A DNA stretch of 64,000 bases from Endocalyx cinctus. Its lineage: Eukaryota; Ascomycota; Sordariomycetes; Amphisphaeriales; Apiosporaceae. The stretch spans positions 5,607,682 through 5,671,681 of the forward strand of contig BCKC01000002.1 of assembly GCA_001600455.1 (NCBI GenBank), in the 5' to 3' direction. Below, piece after piece: positions 11,000-20,871 of this stretch. How positions within the stretch are numbered: the first letter of the stretch is position 1; each line of letters starts with the position of its first letter. Position numbers and translations under genes: made by a program. A model generated the notes under the pieces. That model was not told the DNA's origin. It saw only the letters and a list, made by a program, of their open reading frames with translations, and did no database searches.

Positions 11000-12992
11000 A
11001 TGTTTAGAAATCTCGGTCAAGTTGAATACAATGCGTGGTTAGTTCCATCATGTACTTTCTGTCCGTCCAGTTCTTCCTCTAGACAGAGGCCTACATATGA
11101 GAAAATACGCCAGTCCGGAGACGAGGGTTGTGAGAAATGCAAGTTGTTTGCCCAGGGTATAGCCGAATTCTTCCCTCCTGGATCAGTGCCTCCCACCATC
11201 ACCTGGCAGTGGAATTACAGCGTTCTCTCCGGATTCGGTCGCGACGATGTACTAAGCGGCTACAAGGAAAGATATGATTTTGAATTCTTCATTCATCCAG
11301 GTCTGCTTACTTAACTTAGTCTCCCCTGTATTCCTTATGACTACCCACTAAAGTAAAAAGGAAGATTCCAGAAAGATATTTACATCTAGCCCAAACTTGC
11401 CGACTGAGTTCCATATCGGGCATCCTGTTCCGAGCCGCACAGACTCGGACGAGACGCTGCATCAGATCCGTCGTTGGTACTTAGATTGTGTGGAATCTCA
11501 CGATAACTGCCGCCCAGAGTCGGATGACAAATTCACGCCAACACGCCTCCTAGACATCCGAAGTCCGCTCTGTGAGTCTGGGGTTCAATTACTAGAGGCT
11601 GACCGACAGATGCAAGTCGATTATGTCTGTCTAAGCCATTGTTGGGGGAGCGCCCGACCGGAATGCATCACGCTCACCACGACCTTGGTCCAGAACTACC
11701 AAGGTATTCAATGGACCACTATACCCAAAACTTTTCAAGATATCATTCAAGTTCTGAGAAAGCTTGATTTCCGTTACTTATGGATAGACAGCATGTGCAT
11801 AATCCAAGATGACTCTGCCGACTGGGCCCGAGAAGCGGCCGCGATGTGCGATGTCTACTCTCAAGCAGCGTTAACCATAGCTTCAACTAACTCTCCAGAC
11901 TCGCACTACGGTCTTCATTCTAGCGTATCACCGGAGTTTGAGGCTCGCCGATTCTCCATGGTATTACGTGACGGGACGAGTTTCCCCGTCTGGGCCCGTA
12001 TCCCGATCCCCCATTTCGAGGGCAGCGAAACACACATTAATAGGAGGCTCGAAGCGGCCCCGCTGCTCCAGCGCGGCTGGGTCCTCCAAGAAAGACTCCT
12101 CTCTCGTCGTATCGTCCACTTCGCCGCGAACGAGGTTATCTGGGAGTGCCTGCATCGATGCGAATGCCAATGCATGGGCGGCAGCGGCGATCGATTCTAC
12201 AATCCGAAAGTTGTCCTGGGCGCGTTTCTGCACGGCCCGCGCACGTCTTACGGGACCGATAACCCGGGGAGCTCGTGGTACGAAATCGTCCAGGAGTATA
12301 CGAGCCTCAGCCTCACGTTCGCGCGGGACAAGTTTCCGGCGCTGTCGGGCGCCGCTCGGAGGTCTTGGCAGTTCCGGAATGGTGACGAATACGTGGCCGG
12401 GCTTTGGAAGGGAGATTTGCTGTTCGGCTTGAGGTGGTGTGCTTCGCAGCCGCTGAGGAGAAGGAGGTCGGAATGGGTTGCCCCCACCTGGAGCTGGGCG
12501 GCCGTGGATGGTCCCGTATGGTGGCCCGGCCTTCATCTAAAGGTCGTTGAAAATTTCGTGATTTCGATTCAGCCGCGCTATCAGCTGCGAGACGCCGATC
12601 CGGCAGGCAGGCTAGACTCTGCGAGATTGATCGTCTCGGGATTTGTTACAGAAGGAGTCTTGCTCTGGGATGATATGAATGCGAGTCTAGACCACAGGTT
12701 TTCAATCCAAGTGAGCTCTAGGAAAATGAAGGGCTATGTTTGGCCAGATTACTTGATGGACGAGTCTGATAGTGATAGTTATGTTGCTAATGGGTCACGG
12801 ATTCTGCTACTCGCCCTATTTGTGTCACTTTGGCCCAGCGATAGGGAGCGTGAGTACAGTAGTCTTATACTACGAACAAACCACCAGGATCATTCAACAT
12901 ACGACCGAATCGGAGTAACAAGGGTGAAAAGTATAGATGACCATAATTTAATTATGACATGCGCAACGCAACAAACTTTAACAATAGTATAG
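11000..12992 (+). CDS. HET-domain (heterokaryon incompatibility) protein
   Basis: Two exons, 11000-11300 and 11365-12992, joined in phase across a 64-nt intron; 642 aa. An earlier AG at the intron end would put a TAG in frame, so the acceptor at 11364 is preferred. The HET domain is clear: VCLSHCWG near residue 185 and YLWIDSMCIIQDD near 240. The usual continuation follows, with DVYSQAALTIAST and then RGWVLQERLLSRRIVHF. N-terminally a Cys-rich CTFCP/CEKC segment precedes the domain. HET domains are TIR-like modules that trigger cell death upon fusion of unlike hyphae. The C-terminal 250 residues show no second domain. It is one of several recognition-type genes in the window. Confidence 0.92.
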
Positions 12993-13372
12993 ATACAATG
13001 ATGGCCTCCTCCGCAAATGCTAGATTTGCTTACGGTAGCTGACAATCACACCCTAATAATCCAACATTTATCTTTTTGGCCCCCAATATCCAACCGAGCC
13101 AATTGGTTCACGTCGCAGCCCACCTTTCCCTGACGTCTTGCTGTGTCCTATTCTTCATTATCGCTAGCGTAAAGTAATCAAACTGCATATGTGTTGCTAT
13201 TAAACTTTTATCAAACTCTTACATGTTCTAATTTCTTTCCTTCTTTCTTTCTCTTTTGTTTGTGGTTAGTATCACTGTCCATATCATCCCCTAATTTCCA
13301 TTTAATACCACGCACCTATTCCATCTCAACCTCAGGAGCGCGCTGTACGCGTGTTTTACGCATTTTTAGAAA
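12993..13372. other. Intergenic, promoter of the next gene
   Basis: 380 bases rich in pyrimidine runs, including a CTTTCTTTC tract near 13240, as is common upstream of fungal start codons. No gene is supported. Confidence 0.5.
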
Positions 13373-15124
13373 ATGTCCCAACCCGAAAATGAAAATGACT
13401 TCGTCTTCTACTCTCCCTCTGACCGTGGTCGAGATACTTATACTGAGTCCGCTGAAGATTGCTACCTCTCTACTTCACATGATAAGTATCGCTAATATTC
13501 AGTAATTAGCATTATCTTCCTTCATGGATACATGGGTCACCATATTCGTACTTGGACTCATGAGGGCAGCGCCTGTTGGCTTAAAAGTCTTCTTCCGGAT
13601 AGCCTTCCTTCTTGTCGAGTTATATCCCTAGGATACAATACAAAACCAATAGGGCTAGATTATTCTATACTCACAATGTCTGATCATGCAAGTGGATTGC
13701 TGGTCGACATTCGCCAAATACGTGCTGACGTAAGACCTCCCTATATGAAAAATGTAAGCACGAGAGCTTTGGTAACTCGGATCTAGGCTCATGAAAGACC
13801 GATTCTGTTCATTGCACATGACATTGGAGGTCTATTAGTTAAAGCTGTAGGTTATCCTGTAGAGTAATAATAATACTAGATAAATTAACTGTATACCAAA
13901 TACTGACGTGGGCACTTTTCATACACCATATCTAGATATTGATTGCAGCTTTATCTGAAGAAGTTCCTAAGAATCAGAACATCGCTCTATCGACAGTTGG
14001 AATCATCTTTTTGTCTACTCCCCACCGCGGATCCAAATTTTTCAACCATTTACGGAAAAGCCTCCTGGTCTGGAAAGTTATGGGAGCTTCAACTTCTTCA
14101 TCAATGATCAAGCAGTTACAACACGGGTCAGAATACCTTCGTGACCTATCCATTGCATTCAACAACCAGTTCCTGAAGAAAATCTCCAGCGTTAAGATCT
14201 TCTCTTTTTTTGAGACAACACCATCAAATATCATTTGTGGATTAGTGAGTGAATACTATTTATATATTTACTAATTAATTATGTCTGATTATATCAGGAC
14301 GTTTACTTACTGCTAGTCAAAAGACTGTGAACAGAGAAGATGCTATTCTTGGATTTACAGGGGAAGAAACGCTGCCGCTAGATGGGAAGCATGCCGACAT
14401 GACGAAGTTCGCCGGGCGAAATGATCATAATTACAGGCGACTGATTGCAGTCATTGATCCCATTGTCAATTCCATCTATATGAATGTATTGCGGCCCCTC
14501 GATGCCCCAAATACACATGACATGTTAGGGGCATCATCAGGTCCTCAACTGCAAGGGTCACAGCAACAAAACGTTCGTAGTGACGAGTCTCTACAGCGCC
14601 CCTCATCCCCATTCGCTACCATAGAGGTCGATATCCTCTTTGGCTTGACAAAGAAAAGAATGATTGCATATGTTGATTTAAACGCAACACAAAATTGGAT
14701 ACAGTCAGATCTCCTGCTGGAAAATGATATTGACGCTAACATACCTCATATCGATTTATATTTTTCACTAGGGGGAAAGAAGCTGCAAAATCGTCGTTTC
14801 GTCGTTTCCGGTGATCTTGTTTATCCTTTGATCCTGGGGGCCTCTCAGAACAGTCAGTCAGGAGTAGGGACAGATCACTCGTCTACACACAAGCCTCGAG
14901 CGGAATCGGGAAATGGACATGCTTCTCTCTCGGATTCCTTGGAAAGGTACCGCATTTCAAATTCATCTCCTTGGACTTCCAACGTGATATATCCACCAGG
15001 GAGGATTGGAGATAATGCGCAATGTGTAGCTGACCGTGTGTTTCAAAACACAAGAGATGCAGCCATGGAGAGTGAGCTCGGAGCAACCGAGGGCAAAGAT
15101 AATTCTGATGAATCATTAAAATAA
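13373..15124 (+). CDS. SERAC1-like alpha/beta-hydrolase protein with a degenerate retropepsin-like tail
   Basis: A five-exon model closes exactly: 13373-13427, 13503-13729, 13787-13846, 13936-14248 and 14298-15124, giving 493 aa. The first donor (GTCGAG) and fourth donor (GTGAAT) are weak, so the 5' end is uncertain. The N-terminal half follows the DUF676/SERAC1-like fold often found at the head of fungal NLRs: IIFLHGYMGH, then RPILFIAHDIGGLLVK, then VGIIFLSTPHRGS. The usual H-S-x-G-G nucleophile serine is Asp here. The tail has an aspartic-protease-like layout, IAYVDLNATQNWI followed later by YPLILGAS, where the catalytic D-T-G reads D-L-N. No NB-ARC or repeat domain follows. A catalytically dead recognition or scaffold protein is the best guess. 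Confidence 0.7.
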
Positions 15125-15556
15125 AGAACACCGAGGAATATATACAGAAAGTTGTCAGGCAGCACGATGGTTTACCTGACGATGCATCCCAATCCTGATA
15201 TGAGGGCCGGGGGGTATGAAACAAGTAGTTGATGTAAACTTCTTTTTCAGCATATATGGGAGGGCCTGGCAAAGTTGTCACGGTCAGTAATTATCCCTCG
15301 ACTAAGAGTATATACTAGACTACTGATTTTGAAACAACATTACAAAACTTTAAGCATCTTAAGGTACTGTAGTTGTAAAAAAGAATAGTAACTCAATCAA
15401 GTGCTGATTGATTATTTTCCAAACAAACACACTATTGAACAACGTATAATAGCAAAGGGTTGTCATAGTGACGTTGAGGTAATGGCAGGCATTTGGTTCG
15501 CGCTTTGTTAATTCCCCCCTCTCGGGAGTATGTTGCTAAAGACTGTAATACTTTTA
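15125..15556. other. Intergenic between convergent genes
   Basis: 432 AT-rich bases with the 3' ends of the hydrolase-like gene (+) and the second HET gene (-). Nothing else is seen. Confidence 0.55.
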
Positions 15557-17839
15557 TCAGTACCCAAATAAAGCTGGGTAGATAGAGATTCCAACAGTGA
15601 CAGCAATGACTAACACGCAGTAGATGACCTCTTCTTGGAACCCAACACTGCCATTTGCCATCGTCCTGTGGTTTTTAAGACGATATGCCATTGGCATGAA
15701 TAAAAATACCCATATCGGTAGGTATAGATTCGTGACCCTGTCTGTAAATACTGCTAGAAGAACGACGGATAAACCGTAACCCATAAGAGCAAGATATATC
15801 CATATGTGCCGACCAAACACGGTATATAAAAATAATCCGAGTCTATCTATTGCATGACCCCTTAAACCCAGACCCGGTTTTACGGAAGGTTGCTCCATTC
15901 CTATCTTATATAGCGGCCGCGTGAATGAATTATGCATGCTGTCGGGCACTAGAAAAGACCGAATTTGAATTTCTTCATCGCCATATTTAAGGCAGTCAAG
16001 ACCGACTAACTCACCCGTAGAGGTATTTGTAGGCAATTCCGAAGATACTGGCCCTGGTAGCTGAGTTAAAAAGCATCTTACTTCCATCTGTCTGTACGAT
16101 AACGGAGCCGGAGTGATTGCCAGCAATACTAGAAATGATGCAACCGAATCCGCGGGCAAAGTTTGTCTCTTTTTAGTCAGCTGTAAAGTGACAAATATAT
16201 TGTTTGTATGCAATCGAACCCGAGAAGATGCGCTTTTCCCTCTCATTAGATTCCGCAGAAGATCAGCGTAGAATCCGGACCGGTGTGACCATTCAGGAGC
16301 CCATTGACCTGCCCCGGCGCTCGACCGCTGCGAGTTTCGAAGAAAACGTAGTGATCGCTGTGAGTTTAAAAGGATACGCAGTGATATTGGCTCTGTCGTG
16401 TAGTGATCTTGTGCTACTTCAAAATACGGGTGTACGTACTTCACTTCGTAGTGGTAGTCTCGCGGAAAGTCGATAGCGACAAAAGGCATCCGGATTAGAC
16501 GGTCAGTCTCGATGATGGAGCTCGTCTGTATATAAATGCTCTTGGAAACACTGCAACTTCTGTTGGGGGGATTTTGAGGACTTTCTTCGCTGAATACTAG
16601 CGACGGTGATTGCCGAATCAGGTCGACATCCTTATCAAGCGCAACATTACGTAACAATCTACCGATGCCCTCCTATTTCTGAAGCATGTTCAGGCTCGAT
16701 TTCACTTTCAGGGGTATTGCCAACCGCCTTGATGGATTGTGATGAGAAAAGCAATCTAGCGTGGCTATGAAACCACCGTCGAACGTCCCATTGTCGTTAT
16801 ACGTCTCACGGAGCGGAAGGTGGATTCGCAGGCCTTTGCTGCTCATTTGGTAATCATGCCCCGAAGAATGAATGCCAGAATCCCGGGAACAGAGAACGAT
16901 GCAACCAGAATTTACAAAATCTGCCGGTGATTTTGCCAAGACTCCACAAGGTTCATCGCTACGTGGTTTGTAGTTTTCATTCCATGGAAATAGCCCCCAT
17001 GCCAGGAGGGAATGATCTTGTGTCCGTTTCATCATTTCTTCTTGTAGACGGGAAAACGCTTTCATTCCTTCGCCATATAATAAAGGCATGTTAACGTCAA
17101 AGATACCTAAAAGGCAGTACGCGATGTCTTCTTTCCTAGTCGTTTCTCGCTTCGAAGCCCACGCCATTCTCATGGCGATATTGGCCCTCCTCAAGTCTAG
17201 ACCAAACAGAAACGCAGGGGGAATAGATGTGATTTCGCTAACAACCGTGGAAATCTCCGAATCCTCGGAAAGCCGACCGATATACTCCCACTTATTGTTG
17301 AAGAAGACGATGAAACTAGGCGCAATGAGTTCTTGCAATGTCCACTGTTACGACTAGAATAAGTCACAGGTCAATGCAGACACATTTCATATGAACCGAA
17401 AAAATATAGAAGTACTCACTCCTCTGGTAAACCACCTACTTTTCCGGAACAATGAATCCGACGCAGAGATATCTTCGAGTCCACCCCCGACATCTGAGAG
17501 AAACGCAAGGCAGATTACTGCGTCTTTATACCAGGAGAACATAGAATTGATTGCTTCAGACAACTCTGCACTGCTCGTTTTGTCGATACAGCAAGTATCG
17601 ACCCACGCCCACTCCAGACCACGTTTCGAGGCCTCGAGACAGCATTCTTTTATTTTATTAAAACCAAACTTTGATTCGACTTGATGATGCTTTTCAGTTG
17701 GGTGGTGTTCGTTATAATTCTTGAGTTCCTGAAATGATACTTCCTCGGACCCCCAAGTGTGGGAAAGGATGGCGTATGGAGGTCTTTTCTCATCGAAAAA
17801 TTCAGCGAGTTGCAAAGTGCCAGTATTAAGCAGGCGCAT
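15557..17839 (-). CDS. HET-domain protein with C-terminal membrane segments, interrupted by a 33-nt stop-containing stretch
   Basis: Exon 1 is 17839-17420; a 75-nt intron (17345-17419) restores the family motif SRWFTRGWTLQELIAP. The HET domain is clear: YAILSHTWGSEEVSF near residue 22, EWAWVDTCCIDK near 76, and YCLLGIFDVNMPLLYGEG in exon 2. The frame meets TAG at 16673-16675 yet stays open for 372 more codons to 15557. A 33-nt stretch (16673-16705) begins GTGAAA and ends TAG; its removal joins IPLK to EGIGRLLRN in frame and gives 724 aa. Either it is an unusually small intron, or the gene carries a premature stop. The last 130 residues contain about four hydrophobic helices, which suggests a membrane-anchored HET effector. 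Confidence 0.75.
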
Positions 17840-18304
17840 CGCGAAGAGGTCAAATCGAGTTTAAACCTCATAAAGGTAGAAAAAAAAAAGGCTCAAGTGT
17901 ATAGATTGAATATGCAGTCTAACTAGCGTTTTGATGTGAACTTGACTGAGGAATAGTAGTGCGGATGGCTTTGATTATAAGTGGTTATGCAGGGTAAATA
18001 TTCGGGCCACATGGTATTAATGGATTAACAGAAGATGAGCTTGGAGTTCCGGTACTCCATGGGACGGAAAAATCCCTGAAGCTCAGAACGTGGTATGGAT
18101 ACCGGTATGGATCCATGGATTTATCCCCTGGAGATGGATCGGACCTGATAGCCAGGTGACCTTTCATTCAGCACACATGTATAAAAAGATACACTGGTAT
18201 AAACGCATACAAATGAAACTTATATCTTGATTCCCTAAATATGTATGGAATAAAACATTTATTGAACGATATAATAAAATCATCAAGGACAAAGTTATGT
18301 TGTC
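17840..18304. other. Intergenic, promoter of the HET gene
   Basis: 465 bases between two minus-strand genes. Closely spaced GGTATGGAT and GGATCCATGGAT-like words occur around 18090-18120. No gene is supported. Confidence 0.5.
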
Positions 18305-20371
18305 TTATTTTCCCTGAGGAGCAATCTGTAAACCGTCGACTGAACCGCCCTTCTGGATCCGGTAGCCCTCGAGGAAGATAATAATCGCAAAGACAAGCGA
18401 GGCAAATGAAACCAGGACCATTGGCTGCATGACAGCGACGACAATTTTCTTGCTGAGATCCACCATGTATCGATAAAAGGAGATATCAAATTTTTTCATC
18501 ATTCTAACTGTGAGAAGAAAGACAGAAACTAGTAGCGATAAGATCGTATAGAGAAACTTCGAGCCGCAAAATTGCGTGAAAATTGATGTTAAATATCTTT
18601 CACAGTGTACCCAGATATCAAGGGCACCTCTTTCACCAGACTGGAGGATTGTTACAAACGAAATTGTCATCTGAAGTGAAGCAAATAGTGTCGTTGGTGA
18701 GATTCTTTTCCCAAGAAATTTGATGCCCAGCAAGTCTCGTCTCAAATAATCCATCAGTACACGAGTAGCCCCATTCAAGGCGACGCCCCACATTGTAGCT
18801 TCGGTGATACTCATCATAGTTGACATCTCGAGGGCCGAGACCAATACCCAATATATCGAGAAATTCAGTGCTGCGGATAACAAAGGGATAGATTTGACAT
18901 GCCGAGTCTCATAGTAGGTAGATTCAGCATGTGTCTCGATCTGTACTGTTATTCGACCGTCACAACAACCACCATAGTAGCATCCTATACGCCCTATGGC
19001 TTCGGCTAGAGGCAGGGTCAGGGCTATGGCTTTCACGAGTGCGTCCTTGTGGTAAGTGTCCCCGAAGGTAGAGAGATATATAGTCAGAATCATAGGCGTC
19101 AATCCCCCTTGTAGCCATAAACCTCGCGATGCGCAGTCCATATGTCTAGCGGAATTTTTTGTTGGTCCTGCACAGCTTGAGGGTGATGTGCAGTTTCCCA
19201 AAGTCTCGTAGCTATGTATACTTTCACAGATAGCTGTATCAGTGCAGCTTTCCAAAGTTGCCCAATTTGCTACGGATGCGCAACTAGGCGGCTCTGTGCA
19301 ATCGACTGTCGCTGCTATCTTGTCCCCTTCAATGACGCAGCTGCCAAGTTGTGCTGAGCAAGTGAATGGCTCAGTGGCGTCTTTTATTATTTCATTCGAT
19401 GACAATTTCTTCGCGCCTAATATCGCGGGGATCTGACTAGCGCCGACTAAGCCGGCAATACCAACTTTCAACGCAAGTATTGCAATCTCAACGATCTCCT
19501 CTGGCCCCAGTTTCCTGCCCAGAGTTAGACTGTATAGCCATGCTATGGATACCTGAGAAGCAGTCCAAGAAAGTGCAACAATAATGGCGTATATGGATAT
19601 ACTAAAAGTCTGAAATAGTACAATCTTGGCTGATGTCTCGGATTCAAACTTGACAATCCCTAAGGACTCCACTTGCCGGTAAACGCAGTACACGAGATAT
19701 AACGTGTATATCACCAGAGGGCCAATATTCGCAAACATTCTCATCCTATTAGCACCGCTCACTATGATCATCCGAACGCACCACAATGTTGTGGGAATCC
19801 TGATAGTCAGGAGGAGCAATACATTGAGATACGTGGCGAATCTGATAAGTTTAGAACTCTTCGTCGTCCATCCGTGGATCTTCAATATGGCGATAAGGGT
19901 AGAAACAAGTTCGGTTGCTAACGCTCCATATATCACGTACAACTGTTGCCGTGGGGCCTGTATATGAATAATGCCAAGGAAGGCGGCAATTGAAAAGCCA
20001 TGATGAGCCGTATATAGGCTGGAGTACTCGAGACGAGGCGTTTCTCCGACCCAGAGAATGACTCGAGATCCGACGCATACTTGCTCAAGTATGGTATAAT
20101 CCGAAGAGGTGTCGAACAAGCGTGCCGCAGCTTCGCTTTTGAAGGCCGCGGTGGTGCAAATCGGAGTCGAGAAGAAGGTAATGAGCCACCCTAAAACAAA
20201 GGCGAAGTAAGGTTCAAATCGATGGCTTCGATCCTCAATCAGATATTGAAAGAATTTTGGGTTGATTTTAGATACAGCTACTTTTAGTAGCAGATTTATA
20301 CTGTTATAAAGAAAAATGCCCGCTAGCAAAGGTACTGCTGGCACAAGACCAGAGTACCCGGGTGTAACCAT
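18305..20371 (-). CDS. Membrane protein fusing a TLC-like domain, a Cys-repeat linker and a bacterial-type Lgt-like domain
   Basis: Single exon, 688 aa, ATG in strong context (accATGG). Residues 15-310 are hydrophobic and TLC-like, with paired histidines in LYTAHHGF (H123, H124) and EQVCVGSRVILW before them. Residues 338-413 form a hydrophilic linker with C-T-x4-C and C-x(11-12)-C spacing repeated three times (Cys 358, 364, 376, 382, 394, 400, 413). Residues 417-580 match prolipoprotein diacylglyceryl transferase: LWLQGGLTP, the signature GRIGCYYGGCCDGR (460-473), RHVKSIPLL, and NGATRVLMDYLRR with Arg537. Arg461 and Arg537 sit where Lgt has its essential arginines. More membrane helices follow. 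Bacterial Lgt moves diacylglycerol onto a lipobox cysteine; a lipid-transfer or lipid-modification role is inferred here. It shares a promoter region with an MFS exporter. Confidence 0.85.
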   Translation of the reverse strand: MVTPGYSGLVPAVPLLAGIFLYNSINLLLKVAVSKINPKFFQYLIEDRSHRFEPYFAFVLGWLITFFSTPICTTAAFKSEAAARLFDTSSDYTILEQVCVGSRVILWVGETPRLEYSSLYTAHHGFSIAAFLGIIHIQAPRQQLYVIYGALATELVSTLIAILKIHGWTTKSSKLIRFATYLNVLLLLTIRIPTTLWCVRMIIVSGANRMRMFANIGPLVIYTLYLVYCVYRQVESLGIVKFESETSAKIVLFQTFSISIYAIIVALSWTASQVSIAWLYSLTLGRKLGPEEIVEIAILALKVGIAGLVGASQIPAILGAKKLSSNEIIKDATEPFTCSAQLGSCVIEGDKIAATVDCTEPPSCASVANWATLESCTDTAICESIHSYETLGNCTSPSSCAGPTKNSARHMDCASRGLWLQGGLTPMILTIYLSTFGDTYHKDALVKAIALTLPLAEAIGRIGCYYGGCCDGRITVQIETHAESTYYETRHVKSIPLLSAALNFSIYWVLVSALEMSTMMSITEATMWGVALNGATRVLMDYLRRDLLGIKFLGKRISPTTLFASLQMTISFVTILQSGERGALDIWVHCERYLTSIFTQFCGSKFLYTILSLLVSVFLLTVRMMKKFDISFYRYMVDLSKKIVVAVMQPMVLVSFASLVFAIIIFLEGYRIQKGGSVDGLQIAPQGK

Positions 20372-20871
20372 GGTGAAAAATAGGTATCAGGCAATACGAG
20401 ACCAGAACTTAGAGATGCTAATTGATTAAGAGGTATGTTATTATAAAAAATAAAAGAGTCTTCACAACAATAACTCCGTTTGCGATGTGCTTTATATAAG
20501 TGGAAAATACGTCGTCAGGGGTTGTTGGTGCTGACTAGGAACATAGACACTGGAAACGACAAGCTGAGGTCGCCGCGTCGACCATTGGATGGCTAGAGTC
20601 AAATAAAATTTACCGGCAGTATTATCCAATTGTCAGCACTATACTGTGATATCGGTGAGAGTTCTGCATAGTCACATTTAAGGAAGCTGACGGCTGGCGT
20701 CAGCACGTCGCGTATACAGTATCAGGCAAAAAAAAAAAAGTCTTGACGATAAGCAATAAGTATTTTTTGCGGAAAATTACAAATTGTAGTCTGTTAGCTC
20801 ATCGTAGGAGAATCGATATCCTCCCAAATTGATGTGTTCGCCAAATCAAGCGACTTCAATTATAACCGATA
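20372..20871. promoter_or_regulatory. Shared divergent promoter region
   Basis: 500 bases separate the start codons of the TLC/Lgt fusion (-) and the MFS exporter (+). All upstream elements of both genes must lie here or overlap the partner gene. The sequence is AT-rich with an A-run at 20729-20739. I see no confident binding-site motif. Confidence 0.55.

Noticed and set aside
13476..13500. A 24-nt intron joining CATGATAA to CATTATC in the hydrolase-like gene
   Set aside because: Too short for splicing; a 75-nt intron from 13428 gives the same frame and a better junction.
13191..13505. A 104-codon frame upstream of the hydrolase-like gene
   Set aside because: It begins at a non-ATG codon, is Phe/Ser-rich from pyrimidine tracts, and overlaps the better-supported start at 13373 in another frame.
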